Part shown: positions 28,239-38,266 of the stretch, piece after piece
Position numbering within the stretch: position 1 is the first letter of the stretch
Layout of the letters: each line of letters begins with the position of its first letter
From: Enterobacter sichuanensis
Lineage (GTDB): Bacteria > Pseudomonadota > Gammaproteobacteria > Enterobacterales > Enterobacteriaceae
NCBI RefSeq assembly: GCF_002939185.1
Contig: NZ_POVL01000027.1
Location: forward strand, 1 to 64,000
Reading direction: 5' to 3'
Length of the DNA stretch: 64,000 nt
The notes under the pieces: model-generated
Seen by the model: only the letters and a program-made list of their open reading frames with translations
Database searches by the model: none
Told to the model about the DNA's origin: nothing
Program-made: the position numbers and the translations under genes

Positions 28239-29681
28239 ATGTCCAGAAGGCTTCGCAGAACCAAGATCGTAACCACCTTAGGCCCGGCCACCGATCGTGA
28301 TAATAATCTCGAGAAAATTATCGCCGCTGGCGCCAACGTGGTGCGTATGAACTTCTCTCACGGTACGCCAGAAGACCATAAATTACGTGCCGATAAAGTG
28401 CGTGAAATCGCAGCAAAACTGGGCCGCCACGTCGCTATCCTTGGCGATTTGCAGGGTCCTAAGATTCGTGTTTCAACCTTTAAAGAGGGGAAAGTTTTCC
28501 TCAATATTGGTGATAAGTTCCTGCTTGATGCCAACCTGGGCAAAGGCGAAGGCGATAAAGAGAAAGTCGGTATCGACTATAAAGGCCTGCCAGCGGACGT
28601 GGTACCGGGCGATATCCTGCTGCTCGACGACGGTCGCGTTCAGCTGAAGGTGCTGGAAGTTCAGGGCATGAAGGTGTTCACCGAAGTCACCGTCGGCGGT
28701 CCACTCTCCAACAATAAAGGCATCAACAAACTGGGCGGTGGTCTCTCTGCGGAAGCGCTGACCGACAAAGACAAAGCGGACATCGTGACCGCGGCGCTGA
28801 TTGGCGTTGACTACCTGGCGGTCTCCTTCCCGCGCTGCGGCGAAGACCTGAACTATGCGCGTCGTCTGGCACGTGATGCTGGTTGTGATGCCAAAATCGT
28901 TGCGAAAGTTGAGCGTGCGGAAGCCGTTTGCGATCAGGATGCCATGGACGATGTGATCCTCGCGTCTGACGTAGTGATGGTTGCGCGTGGCGACCTGGGT
29001 GTGGAAATCGGTGACCCTGAGCTGGTCGGGATCCAGAAAGCGCTGATCCGTCGCGCACGTCAGCTGAACCGCGCGGTGATCACCGCCACTCAGATGATGG
29101 AATCCATGATCACCAACCCGATGCCAACCCGTGCGGAAGTTATGGACGTGGCCAACGCCGTGCTGGACGGTACCGATGCGGTGATGCTCTCGGCGGAAAC
29201 CGCTGCGGGTCAGTACCCTGCAGAGACCGTGGCCGCCATGGCGCGCGTCTGCCTGGGCGCTGAAAAGATCCCGAGCATCAACGTCTCTAAACACCGTCTG
29301 GACGTGCAGTTCGACAACGTGGAAGAAGCGATTGCCATGTCCGCCATGTATGCCGCGAACCACCTTAAAGGCGTAACGGCGATCATCACCATGACCGAAT
29401 CCGGCCGTACTGCGCTGATGACCTCGCGTATCAGCTCCGGCCTGCCGATCTTCGCCATGTCTCGTCACGAACGTACGCTGAACCTGACGGCGCTGTACCG
29501 CGGTGTGACGCCGGTACACTTCGACAGCACCAATGACGGCGTGGCCGCGGCGCACGATGCCGTAAACCTGCTGCGCGACAAAGGTTATCTGGTCTCTGGT
29601 GATATCGTTATCGTGACCCAGGGTGATGTGATGAGCACTATCGGCTCAACCAACACCACGCGCGTACTCACAGTCGAATAA
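28239..29681 (+). CDS. pykA: pyruvate kinase II PykA
   Basis: AMP-activated pyruvate kinase making ATP and pyruvate from PEP and ADP. 480 residues from ATG 28239 ([19 protein letters not shown]), preceded by GGAGT. Active-site segments: [25 protein letters not shown] with the catalytic Lys, [11 protein letters not shown] and [10 protein letters not shown]-terminal regulatory domain to VLTVE. No HexR box was found upstream, although pykA is a HexR target in some proteobacteria. Confidence 0.97.
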   Translation: MSRRLRRTKIVTTLGPATDRDNNLEKIIAAGANVVRMNFSHGTPEDHKLRADKVREIAAKLGRHVAILGDLQGPKIRVSTFKEGKVFLNIGDKFLLDANLGKGEGDKEKVGIDYKGLPADVVPGDILLLDDGRVQLKVLEVQGMKVFTEVTVGGPLSNNKGINKLGGGLSAEALTDKDKADIVTAALIGVDYLAVSFPRCGEDLNYARRLARDAGCDAKIVAKVERAEAVCDQDAMDDVILASDVVMVARGDLGVEIGDPELVGIQKALIRRARQLNRAVITATQMMESMITNPMPTRAEVMDVANAVLDGTDAVMLSAETAAGQYPAETVAAMARVCLGAEKIPSINVSKHRLDVQFDNVEEAIAMSAMYAANHLKGVTAIITMTESGRTALMTSRISSGLPIFAMSRHERTLNLTALYRGVTPVHFDSTNDGVAAAHDAVNLLRDKGYLVSGDIVIVTQGDVMSTIGSTNTTRVLTVE

Positions 29682-29698
29682 TAACGGAAATGTGCGAT

Positions 29699-29735
29699 CC
29701 CCTCTCCCCTGTGGGGAGAGGGACAGGGTGAGGGG
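29699..29735 (+). repeat. G/C-rich palindromic intergenic repeat, copy 1
   Basis: Reads CCCCTCTCCCCTGTGGGGAG followed by AGGGACAGGGTGAGGGG. Two related copies lie at 43888-43923 and 43945-43981. It sits between convergent pykA and lpxM, with a T6 run after it, so it may serve as their terminator. Confidence 0.8.
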
Positions 29736-29741
29736 TGTTTT

Positions 29742-30713
29742 TTATTTCTTTGGATACAGCTCTTTGCGTTTATACGGCTCTTTTTCACCCGGCTTACGCG
29801 TTTTGAGCAACTTCAGGATCCACGTGTACTGCTCAGCATGCGGTCCCACCAGAATCTCCACCTCTTCATTCATGCGACGGGCGATGGTGCGATCGTCCGC
29901 GGTGAGCAGATCGTCCATCGGCGGACGCACCTCAATGCTCAGGCGATGGGTATTGCCATCGTAGGTCGGGAAAAGCGGTATCACGCGGGCGCGGCACACT
30001 TTCATCAGACGGCCAATCGCGGGGAGGGTCGCCTTATAGGTTCCGAAGAAATCCACAAACTCACTGTGCTCCGGGCCGTGGTCCTGATCCGGCAAATAGT
30101 AGCCCCAGTATCCCTGACGCACAGACTGAATAAACGGTTTAATACCGTCATTTCGCGCATGCAGGCGGCCACCAAAACGACGACGTACGGTATTCCAGAC
30201 GTAATCGAAGATCTTGTTGCCCTGGTTGTGGAACATTGCCGCCATCTTCTGCCCCTGAGAGGCCATCAGCATGGCAGGAATATCCACGCCCCAGCCGTGC
30301 GGAACGAGAAAAATGACTTTCTCCTCGTTGCGTCGCATCTCGTCGATAATCTCCAGCCCTTTCCAGTCAACACGCTCCATGACTTTCTCCGGCCCTTTCA
30401 GCGCCAGCTCTGCCATCATCGCCATTGCCTGCGGGGCGGTGGTATACATTGCGTCAATAATGGCCTCGCGCTCGGCATCGCTCTTTTCCGGGAAGCAGTA
30501 ATAGAGGTTAATTTGCGCGCGGCGACGGGCGCTTTTGCCTAAGCGTCCGGCCAGTCGGCCTATTTTGCCCAGAACAGGATCGCGAACGGAGGCTGGCAGC
30601 ATCGCGATGCCCGCAAAGGCGTAAACGCCAAGCCAGGCGCCCCAGTTGCGCGGATGACGAAAGGATTTTTCAAACTCAGGAATGTATTCAATATTGTTTT
30701 TTTGGGTTTCCAT
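29742..30713 (-). CDS. lpxM: lipid A myristoyltransferase LpxM (MsbB)
   Basis: Inner-membrane acyltransferase adding the final myristoyl chain to Kdo2-lipid A. 323 residues from ATG 30713 (METQKNNIEYIPEF); the frame runs 29 codons further but lacks similarity. One membrane anchor near residues 25-42. HtrB-family HX4D motif in VPHGWGVDIP; the conserved DQDHGPEHSEFVDFFGTYKATLP follows. Near-identical to E. coli MsbB. Upstream hairpin separates it from mepM. Confidence 0.96.
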   Translation of the reverse strand: METQKNNIEYIPEFEKSFRHPRNWGAWLGVYAFAGIAMLPASVRDPVLGKIGRLAGRLGKSARRRAQINLYYCFPEKSDAEREAIIDAMYTTAPQAMAMMAELALKGPEKVMERVDWKGLEIIDEMRRNEEKVIFLVPHGWGVDIPAMLMASQGQKMAAMFHNQGNKIFDYVWNTVRRRFGGRLHARNDGIKPFIQSVRQGYWGYYLPDQDHGPEHSEFVDFFGTYKATLPAIGRLMKVCRARVIPLFPTYDGNTHRLSIEVRPPMDDLLTADDRTIARRMNEEVEILVGPHAEQYTWILKLLKTRKPGEKEPYKRKELYPKK

Positions 30714-30785
30714 GCTGGATCCAGGGTCTGATGACGCAAAATTTAATGCAGATAGTGTAGCGAGGCAGTCGCCCACGCACAAAAG

Positions 30786-30818
30786 AAAAAGCCGGCGCAT
30801 ACTGACGCCGGCTTTTTT
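30786..30818. terminator. terminator between mepM and lpxM
   Basis: AAGCCGGCG (30789-30797) pairs with CGCCGGCTT (30806-30814), with A5 on the left and T6 on the right. It terminates mepM leftward; lpxM starts 73 bp beyond. Confidence 0.85.
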
Positions 30819-30834
30819 AACAAAAACAGGAAGC

Positions 30835-32154
30835 TTAGTTTAAGCTCAGCTGCGGCACCACCTCTTTTACCTGCGCCAGGTAATCAGTACGATCTTTACC
30901 TGTCAGGCCTTCGGTGCGCGGCAGTTTCGCCGTCAGCGGGTTCACAGCTTGCTGGTTGATCCACACTTCATAGTGCAGGTGCGGACCGGTGGAACGTCCG
31001 GTATTGCCGGAAATGGCGATACGGTCGCCACGCTTCACTTTCTGGCCCGGTTTGACCAGCAGCTTACGCAGGTGCATATAGCGAGTGGTGTATGTACGGC
31101 CATGACGCACCGCGACATAATAACCGGCTGCACCGCTACGTTTAGCAACCACCACTTCACCATCCCCTACCGCCAGTACCGGCGTGCCCTGCGGCATAGC
31201 GAAGTCAACGCCACGGTGCGGCGCGACGCGTCCGGTGACCGGGTTCAGGCGACGCGGGTTAAAGTTAGAGGAGACACGGAACTGTTTGGCTGTCGGGAAG
31301 CGCAGGAAACCTTTCGCAAGTCCCGTACCGGTGCGGTCATAGAACTTACCGTCTTCGGCGCGGATCGCGTAGTAATCCTTGCCCTCGGAGCGCAGACGTA
31401 CCCCCAGCAGCTGGCTTTGTTCGCGCTTGCCATCCAGCATTTCGCGGGACATCAGGACGGAAAACTCATCGCCCTTCTTCAGTTTGCGGAAATCCATTTG
31501 CCACTGCATGGCTTTAATCACCGAACTGATTTCAGCGCTGGTCAATCCTGCATCGCGCGCGCTGGAGACAAAGCTCGCGCCCACGGTACCTTTCAGTACG
31601 CTGTTAACCCAGTCGCCCTTCTGCATTTCGCTGGTCATCTTGAAACCGTTTGCAGTGCGATCGTAGGTTCGGGTTTCACGGCGGGACATTTCCCAGGTCA
31701 GGCGTTGCAAATCCCCGTCCGCGGTTAATGTCCAGGAGAGCTGTTGCCCAATTTTCAGGTTGCGAAGATCTTTATCAGCAGCCGCCAGCTGGCTGATATT
31801 GCCCATGTCGATGCCGTACTGGTTCAGCACGCTGCTGAGCGTGTCCCCGGTTGAAACAACGTATTCGTGGATACCCGCTTCGTTTTCGGTTTTATCGTCC
31901 AGCTCATCCTGCGGGATGGCTTCATCTTCCTGGGCCGCCTGGTCAATCGGTTCACTGGCTTCAGGCAGCAAAGAACGGATTTCGCTCTTCTCAAGCTCTA
32001 TGGTTTTGATGATAGGGGCAGAACTCGGGTGGTAAACATAGGGCCGCCAGACGGCGACCGCTAAGGTGAGAACTGTAAGCGACCCCAGCATAACGCGGTG
32101 GGGTCGAGGCAGATTGTTAAATGCCAGAGCGACAGAGCGGGCTATCTGTTGCAC
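30835..32154 (-). CDS. mepM: murein DD-endopeptidase MepM
   Basis: Periplasmic zinc peptidase that cuts D-Ala-mDAP crosslinks so new murein strands can be inserted. 439 residues. N-terminal membrane anchor (about 20-40), a LysM domain (about 95-145: HEYVVSTGDTLSSVLNQYGID), then the LytM/M23 domain with HRGVDFAMPQGTPV and the HLHYEVWINQ signature. Substrate of NlpI-Prc control in E. coli (prc is also in this window). Begins 15 bp after the znuA stop, so read-through from the zinc-controlled promoter is possible. Confidence 0.96.
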   Translation of the reverse strand: MQQIARSVALAFNNLPRPHRVMLGSLTVLTLAVAVWRPYVYHPSSAPIIKTIELEKSEIRSLLPEASEPIDQAAQEDEAIPQDELDDKTENEAGIHEYVVSTGDTLSSVLNQYGIDMGNISQLAAADKDLRNLKIGQQLSWTLTADGDLQRLTWEMSRRETRTYDRTANGFKMTSEMQKGDWVNSVLKGTVGASFVSSARDAGLTSAEISSVIKAMQWQMDFRKLKKGDEFSVLMSREMLDGKREQSQLLGVRLRSEGKDYYAIRAEDGKFYDRTGTGLAKGFLRFPTAKQFRVSSNFNPRRLNPVTGRVAPHRGVDFAMPQGTPVLAVGDGEVVVAKRSGAAGYYVAVRHGRTYTTRYMHLRKLLVKPGQKVKRGDRIAISGNTGRSTGPHLHYEVWINQQAVNPLTAKLPRTEGLTGKDRTDYLAQVKEVVPQLSLN

Positions 32155-32169
32155 GTATTCACTTCCTCG

Positions 32170-33114
32170 TTAATCTCCTTTCAGGCAGCTCGCATACTGG
32201 TTCGCCAGTTGGCTGAGGAACTGCGAATAGCTCGCTTTGCTCAACTGGATATTCGTTCCTAGCGGGTCAAGGGTCCCCATGCGCACGGATGTCCCCCTGG
32301 CCACGGCTTCTACGACCGCTGGCCTGAACTGTGGCTCAGCAAAAACGCATGTTGCTTTTTGCTCAACCAGCTGTGTTCTGATTTCATGTAAACGCTGCGC
32401 ACCAGGCTGAATTTCAGGGTTGACGGTGAAATGACCCAGCGGGGTCAGGCCGTAGTGTTTCTCGTAATAGCCGTAGGCGTCATGAAAAACGAAATACCCT
32501 TTTCCTTTCAGCGGTGCGAGCTCATTACCTACCTGCTTATCGGTTGCGGCTAATTGTGCCTCAAAATCCTTCAGGTTGGCGTCAAGTTTGGCTCGACTTT
32601 GCGGCATAAGTTCCACTAATTTGTCATGGATTGCAACCGCCGAAAGCCGCGCTATCTCTGGGGAAAGCCAAAGATGCATGTTGTACTCGCCGTGATGGTG
32701 ATCCTCATCACCTTTTTCACTGTCAGCATGATGATGGTCATGTTCGTCACCGTCGTCATCCGCGCCTTTCATGAGCAGCGGTTTCACTCCGGGAAGTGTG
32801 GCAATCGCAACCTGTTTTTCGCCCGCGATCTGTTTTGCCGACTTCTGCATAAACGCTTCCATTTCTGGTCCAATCCAGACCACTAAGTCTGCGTTTTGTA
32901 AGCGTTTTACATCCGAAGGGCGCAGGGAATAGTCGTGCTCAGATGCCCCATCCGGGAGTAAAACCTCAGTCTGTGTCACCCCATCAGCAATGGCCGACGC
33001 GATGAACCCGAGCGGTTTAAGCGAAGCGACAACGGCAGCGTTAACATCTTGTGCGGTTGTACCCCAAAGGGCAGCGGATAATGCTGCGAAAAGAAGCGTA
33101 TTTTTATGTAACAT
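32170..33114 (-). CDS. znuA: high-affinity zinc ABC transporter substrate-binding protein ZnuA
   Basis: Periplasmic protein delivering Zn2+ to ZnuBC. About 314 residues from ATG 33114; signal peptide [18 protein letters not shown] through QDVNAA. Cluster A-I binding protein with a His/Asp-rich loop ([28 protein letters not shown]). Zinc ligands are in EHDYSL, NMHLW and [13 protein letters not shown]. An upstream ATG at 33129 is a less likely start. Divergent from znuCB across a Zur box. Confidence 0.96.
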   Translation of the reverse strand: MLHKNTLLFAALSAALWGTTAQDVNAAVVASLKPLGFIASAIADGVTQTEVLLPDGASEHDYSLRPSDVKRLQNADLVVWIGPEMEAFMQKSAKQIAGEKQVAIATLPGVKPLLMKGADDDGDEHDHHHADSEKGDEDHHHGEYNMHLWLSPEIARLSAVAIHDKLVELMPQSRAKLDANLKDFEAQLAATDKQVGNELAPLKGKGYFVFHDAYGYYEKHYGLTPLGHFTVNPEIQPGAQRLHEIRTQLVEQKATCVFAEPQFRPAVVEAVARGTSVRMGTLDPLGTNIQLSKASYSQFLSQLANQYASCLKGD

Positions 33115-33143
33115 AATGCGACTAATCATCGTAGTGAATGCGT

Positions 33144-33165
33144 GAAATGTGATATTATAACATTC
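33144..33165. promoter_or_regulatory. Zur operator between znuA and znuC
   Basis: The left half GAAATGTGAT and right half ATTATAACATTC form an A/T-rich palindrome. It matches the enterobacterial Zur site (GAAATGTTATA / TATAACATTTC) at all but a few positions. It lies 29 bp before znuA and 26 bp before znuC and can control both. Confidence 0.93.
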
Positions 33166-33191
33166 GTTGACTTCTTCAAGCTTAAAATGAC

Positions 33192-33947
33192 ATGACGACA
33201 TTGGTTTCTCTTGAAAATATTTCGGTCTCATTTGGTCAGCGCCGCGTCCTCTCTGACGTGTCGCTGGATCTGAAGCCCGGTAAAATTCTTACGCTGCTCG
33301 GCCCCAATGGCGCAGGTAAATCGACCCTGGTGCGCGTGGTGCTGGGTCTGGTCGTCCCCGATGAAGGCGTGATCGCGCGCGAGGAAAAATTGCGAATCGG
33401 CTATGTGCCGCAAAAACTTCACCTCGATGCCACGCTGCCCCTGACGGTCAGCCGTTTCCTGCGTTTACGTCCCGGCACGCGGAAAGCGGATATTCTCCCG
33501 GCACTGAAACGCGTGCAGGCGGGTCATCTTATCGATGCGCCGCTGCAAAAACTCTCTGGCGGCGAAACGCAACGTGTTTTACTTGCCCGCGCGCTGTTGA
33601 GCAGCCCACAGCTGCTGGTCCTGGATGAGCCCACCCAAGGGGTGGATGTTAACGGCCAGGTCGCGCTGTACGACCTCATCGACCAGCTGCGCCGGGAACT
33701 GAACTGCGCGGTGCTGATGGTCTCCCACGATTTACATCTGGTGATGGCGAAAACCGATGAAGTGCTGTGCCTCAACCATCATATCTGCTGTTCCGGCACG
33801 CCTGAAGTGGTATCAATGCATCCGGAATTTATCTCCATGTTCGGCCCTCGCGGCGCTGAACAGCTGGGCATTTATCGCCATCATCATAATCATCGCCATG
33901 ATTTACAGGGACGAATCGTTCTGCGTCGGGGAAATGGACACTCATGA
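33192..33947 (+). CDS. znuC: zinc ABC transporter ATP-binding protein ZnuC
   Basis: ATPase of the ZnuABC importer, 251 residues. Walker [10 protein letters not shown] (37-45), signature [15 protein letters not shown], Walker [11 protein letters not shown] with the switch histidine in VSHDLHL. The C-terminal His-rich tail ([11 protein letters not shown]) is typical of ZnuC. Stop overlaps the znuB start (ATGA), so translation is coupled. Confidence 0.97.
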   Translation: MTTLVSLENISVSFGQRRVLSDVSLDLKPGKILTLLGPNGAGKSTLVRVVLGLVVPDEGVIAREEKLRIGYVPQKLHLDATLPLTVSRFLRLRPGTRKADILPALKRVQAGHLIDAPLQKLSGGETQRVLLARALLSSPQLLVLDEPTQGVDVNGQVALYDLIDQLRRELNCAVLMVSHDLHLVMAKTDEVLCLNHHICCSGTPEVVSMHPEFISMFGPRGAEQLGIYRHHHNHRHDLQGRIVLRRGNGHS

Positions 33948-34729
33948 TTGAACTATTACTGCCCGGCTGGCTGGCCGGGATTATGCTTGCCTGCGCCGCG
34001 GGGCCGCTGGGCTCGTTTGTGGTGTGGCGCAGAATGTCCTATTTCGGTGATACTCTGGCGCATGCGTCTCTGTTGGGCGTTGCCTTTGGCCTGCTGCTGG
34101 ATGTAAATCCCTTCTATGCGGTGATTGTCGTCACGCTGCTGCTCGCGGCCGGTCTGGTCTGGCTGGAAAAACGTCCTCACCTTGCCATCGACACGCTGCT
34201 GGGCATCATGGCGCACAGCGCCCTGTCCCTGGGTCTGGTGGTGGTCAGTCTGATGTCGAATATCCGTGTCGATCTGATGGCCTACCTGTTCGGCGACCTG
34301 CTGGCCGTGACGCCGGAGGATCTGATCGCTATCGCCATTGGCGTGATCGTGGTCCTGGGGATTTTGCTCTGGCAGTGGCGTAATCTGCTGGCGATGACCG
34401 TCAGCCCCGATCTGGCGTTTGTCGACGGCGTGAAGCTGCAGCGTGTAAAACTGCTGCTGATGCTGGTGACGGCGTTAACCATAGGCGTGGCGATGAAGTT
34501 TGTCGGTGCGCTGATTATCACCTCACTGCTGATTATTCCGGCCGCCACGGCACGTCGTTTTGCGCGTACGCCGGAACAGATGGCCGGCGTGGCGGTTATC
34601 GTCGGCATGATTGCCGTGACGGGGGGATTAACCTTCTCGGCGTTCTATGACACGCCTGCGGGGCCGTCCGTGGTGCTGAGTGCGGCGGTGTTATTTATCT
34701 TCAGTATGATGAAAAAGACCGCGCAGTAG
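33944..34729 (+). CDS. znuB: zinc ABC transporter permease ZnuB
   Basis: Inner-membrane permease of the ZnuABC importer. 261 residues, about seven to eight hydrophobic helices, ABC-3 family ([32 protein letters not shown]). Overlaps znuC by four bases. Expected to be repressed by Zur through the shared operator. A REP element follows the gene. Confidence 0.96.
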   Translation: MIELLLPGWLAGIMLACAAGPLGSFVVWRRMSYFGDTLAHASLLGVAFGLLLDVNPFYAVIVVTLLLAAGLVWLEKRPHLAIDTLLGIMAHSALSLGLVVVSLMSNIRVDLMAYLFGDLLAVTPEDLIAIAIGVIVVLGILLWQWRNLLAMTVSPDLAFVDGVKLQRVKLLLMLVTALTIGVAMKFVGALIITSLLIIPAATARRFARTPEQMAGVAVIVGMIAVTGGLTFSAFYDTPAGPSVVLSAAVLFIFSMMKKTAQ

Positions 34730-34737
34730 TCAGTATG

Positions 34738-34768
34738 TCCCCGGTGGCGCTTCGCTTACCGGGGCTAC
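34738..34768 (+). repeat. REP-type palindrome between znuB and ruvB
   Basis: TCCCCGGTGGCGCTTCGC followed by TTACCGGGGCTAC is the enterobacterial REP (palindromic unit) core: a CCCGGT/ACCGGG stem with a GGCGCTTCGC centre. Single copy, between convergent genes, as is usual for REPs. Confidence 0.85.
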
Positions 34769-34783
34769 AAAACCCTTCCCCAC

Positions 34784-35797
<1,014 letters not shown>

Positions 35798-35802
35798 TTA
35801 CC

Positions 35803-36417
35803 TCACAATGCAGCGCGCAGCGCTTCACGAATCAGGGTTTCACTGCTGGCATCCGGTTTGGCAATTTTGCTCACCATACGGCTGGCCTCCTGAGGTTTAT
35901 AGCCCAGCGCCACCAGCGCAGCAACCGCTTCCTGCTCGGCGTCATCATCGGTCGCAGGCGCGCCAGGGGACGTCAGCACCAGATCGGCCGCCGGGGTGAA
36001 GAGATCGCCATGCAGTCCTTTAAAGCGGTCTTTCATCTCGACAATCAGGCGCTCGGCGGTTTTTTTGCCGATGCCAGGAAGTTTAATCAGCGCCGCAGGA
36101 TCTTCACGCTCAACGGCATTCACAAACTGCTGGGCTGACATGCCGGAAAGAATTGCCAGCGCCAGTTTCGGCCCCACCCCATTGGTTTTAATCAACTCGC
36201 GGAACAGGGTACGCTCCTGTTTGTTATTGAAACCGTACAGCAGTTGCGCATCTTCACGCACCACAAACTGGGTAAAGACAATCGCCTCTTTGCCCGCGTC
36301 CGGCAGCTCGTAGAAACAGGTCATCGGCATATGGACTTCATAGCCCACACCACCCACTTCCAGCAGCACTAACGGGGGTTGTTTTTCAATGATGATGCCT
36401 CTGAGTCTGCCTATCAC
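35803..36417 (-). CDS. ruvA: Holliday junction DNA-binding protein RuvA
   Basis: Tetramer that binds four-way junctions and loads RuvB. 204 residues from GTG 36417 ([16 protein letters not shown]), the start used in E. coli. The N-terminal OB fold (to about 65) is followed by helix-hairpin-helix motifs ([29 protein letters not shown]). A flexible linker leads to the C-terminal RuvB-binding helices. The longer open frame runs through the LexA box and is not coding. yebB, present between ruvC and ruvA in E. coli, is absent. Confidence 0.96.
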   Translation of the reverse strand: MIGRLRGIIIEKQPPLVLLEVGGVGYEVHMPMTCFYELPDAGKEAIVFTQFVVREDAQLLYGFNNKQERTLFRELIKTNGVGPKLALAILSGMSAQQFVNAVEREDPAALIKLPGIGKKTAERLIVEMKDRFKGLHGDLFTPAADLVLTSPGAPATDDDAEQEAVAALVALGYKPQEASRMVSKIAKPDASSETLIREALRAAL

Positions 36418-36459
36418 GTGACGCTCCTGCGTTCTGGAAGAAATTAACTGCCGACATAA

Positions 36460-36488
36460 TAAAAAAAGGCTGGATAAACATCCAGCCT
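36460..36488 (-). terminator. ruvC terminator that contains the ruvAB LexA box
   Basis: Stem 36467-36475 pairs with 36480-36488. On the minus strand it is followed by a T7 tract (36461-36467), a standard intrinsic terminator just 10 bp past ruvC. Its stem includes CTGGATAAACATCCAG. Confidence 0.8.
36470..36485. promoter_or_regulatory. LexA operator of ruvAB
   Basis: CTGGATAAACATCCAG fits CTG-N10-CAG with CTGGAT/ATCCAG arms, like the E. coli ruvA SOS box. It lies 53 bp upstream of the ruvA GTG, before a TATTAT-type -10 on the minus strand. Confidence 0.85.
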
Positions 36489-36497
36489 GATTTGTCA

Positions 36498-37019
36498 TTA
36501 TCGTAACCTGCCTCGCGCCAGATTGAGCCGCGACTCGCTCATTTGCATCGCGTTCTGGCTGACGTGGCAGTGGGTAATCGCGATAGCCAGCGCATCCGCG
36601 GCGTCGGCCTGCGGGTTCGCGGGAAGCTTCAGCAAGGTCCGCACCATGTGCTGCACCTGGCTTTTCTCCGCGCTACCAATCCCCACCACCGTCTGCTTGA
36701 CCTGTCTTGCCGCGTATTCGAATACCGGCAAATCCTGGTTCACCGCCGCCACAATGGCCACCCCCCGCGCCTGACCGAGCTTTAACGCCGAATCGGCGTT
36801 TTTCGCCATAAAGACCTGCTCGATGGCGAAATAATCTGGCTGAAACTGGGTGATGATCTCCGTTACGCCTGCATAGATAAGCTTCAGGCGTGACGGCAGA
36901 TCGTCCACTTTGGTGCGAATACACCCGCTGCCAAGGTAGGTTAGCTGGCGTCCTACCTGACGGATGACGCCATAACCGGTGACGCGTGAGCCAGGGTCAA
37001 TCCCAAGGATAATCGACAT
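36498..37019 (-). CDS. ruvC: crossover junction endodeoxyribonuclease RuvC
   Basis: Holliday junction resolvase, homodimer, 173 residues from ATG 37019 ([12 protein letters not shown]); an in-frame GTG one codon earlier is also possible. RNase H-like fold with the first acidic residue in [10 protein letters not shown], the second in AIEQVFM, and the last pair in [12 protein letters not shown]. Located after yebC and before ruvAB, with its own terminator. In E. coli it is not in the LexA-controlled ruvAB unit. Confidence 0.96.
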   Translation of the reverse strand: MSIILGIDPGSRVTGYGVIRQVGRQLTYLGSGCIRTKVDDLPSRLKLIYAGVTEIITQFQPDYFAIEQVFMAKNADSALKLGQARGVAIVAAVNQDLPVFEYAARQVKQTVVGIGSAEKSQVQHMVRTLLKLPANPQADAADALAIAITHCHVSQNAMQMSESRLNLARGRLR

Positions 37020-37053
37020 CACGCGTCTCCTGTAACGGATTTACACGCTCTCA

Positions 37054-37794
37054 TCAGAGAGTCGCTGCAACCTCATCAGAGATTTCACCGTTGTGATACA
37101 CTTCCTGCACGTCGTCACAGTCTTCCAGCATGTCGATCAGACGCAGCAGTTTCGGCGCGGTTTCCGCATCCATGTCTGCTTTGGTAGAAGGGATCATGGA
37201 GACTTCCGCGTTGTCCGCTTTCAGACCCGCCGCTTCCAGCGCATCACGCACGGCACCCATCTCTTCCCACGCGGTGTAAACATCGATTGCGCCATCATCG
37301 TAGGTCACGACGTCTTCCGCACCGGCCTCCAGCGCCGCTTCCATGATCACATCTTCGTCGCCTTTCTCGAAGGAGATGACGCCTTTTTTGCTGAACAGGT
37401 AGGCCACGGAACCGTCAGTCCCCAGGTTACCACCGCATTTGCTGAAGGCATGACGCACTTCTGCAACGGTACGGTTACGGTTGTCAGACAGACATTCAAC
37501 CATCACCGCGGTACCGCCAGGGCCGTAACCTTCATAAATGATGGTTTCCATGTTCGCGTCTTCATCACCGCCCACGCCACGTGCGATAGCACGGTTCAGG
37601 GTGTCACGCGTCATGTTGTTAGACAGCGCCTTATCCACCGCCGCGCGCAGACGCGGGTTAGAAGCCGGATCGCCGCCGCCCAGACGCGCTGCAGTCACCA
37701 GCTCGCGAATAATTTTAGTAAAGATCTTACCGCGCTTGGCATCCTGTGCCGCTTTGCGGTGTTTGGTGTTGGCCCACTTACTATGACCTGCCAT
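37054..37794 (-). CDS. yebC: YebC/PmpR family protein (TACO1-like)
   Basis: 246 residues, opening with the family signature [31 protein letters not shown] sequence and [14 protein letters not shown]. Family members have been described as transcription regulators and, more recently, as factors that help ribosomes through difficult proline-rich stretches; the latter mirrors mitochondrial TACO1. Lies between nudB and ruvC on the same strand, with 27 and 34 bp gaps, so an operon is likely. Confidence 0.95.
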   Translation of the reverse strand: MAGHSKWANTKHRKAAQDAKRGKIFTKIIRELVTAARLGGGDPASNPRLRAAVDKALSNNMTRDTLNRAIARGVGGDEDANMETIIYEGYGPGGTAVMVECLSDNRNRTVAEVRHAFSKCGGNLGTDGSVAYLFSKKGVISFEKGDEDVIMEAALEAGAEDVVTYDDGAIDVYTAWEEMGAVRDALEAAGLKADNAEVSMIPSTKADMDAETAPKLLRLIDMLEDCDDVQEVYHNGEISDEVAATL

Positions 37795-37821
37795 AAAAAG
37801 TTCTCCAAAAATCGCGCCTTC

Positions 37822-38265
37822 TCAGGCTGCGTTAATTACAAATTCTTCAATCGCCTGCCGGTTGCTCCACGACTTGGTCAGTGCGGCGGCATCCGCCGCA
37901 TTCACCCAGCGGTAGGTCAGGTGTTCGGTAAACACGATCTCCCGCTCATGGGGAAGCGCGAGACAGAACCACGACTCCGTATTGCGCTCGGTACCCGGCG
38001 CGTAGCGATGACGTAAATGGCTAAAAATTTCAAACTCCACCGTACGCTGACAGTCCTTCAGGGTCAGTTGCTCGCGGGCAACATCAATGGCGACCTCTTC
38101 CTTTACTTCGCGCGCGGCGGCCTGCAACGCGGTTTCCCCCTCTTCCAGACTGCCGGTAACCGACTGCCAGAAATCAGGGTCATCGCGCCGCTGCAACATC
38201 AGCACCCGCTTCGTGTCTTCTGCATAGATGACCACCAGGACCGAAACGGGAAGCTTATATGTCAT
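37822..38265 (-). CDS. nudB: dihydroneopterin triphosphate diphosphatase NudB
   Basis: Nudix hydrolase removing pyrophosphate from dihydroneopterin triphosphate in folate synthesis. 147 residues. Nudix box GSLEEGETALQAAAREVKEE is complete. Conserved WFCLALPHE and TEHLTYRWV near the C-terminus. Starts one base after the aspS stop and is probably co-translated with it. Confidence 0.94.
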   Translation of the reverse strand: MTYKLPVSVLVVIYAEDTKRVLMLQRRDDPDFWQSVTGSLEEGETALQAAAREVKEEVAIDVAREQLTLKDCQRTVEFEIFSHLRHRYAPGTERNTESWFCLALPHEREIVFTEHLTYRWVNAADAAALTKSWSNRQAIEEFVINAA

Positions 38266-38266
38266 A

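Noticed and set aside
28473-29555. 360-codon open frame on the minus strand opposite pykA
   Set aside because: Antisense to pykA, with His/Arg-rich composition typical of reverse-strand shadows.
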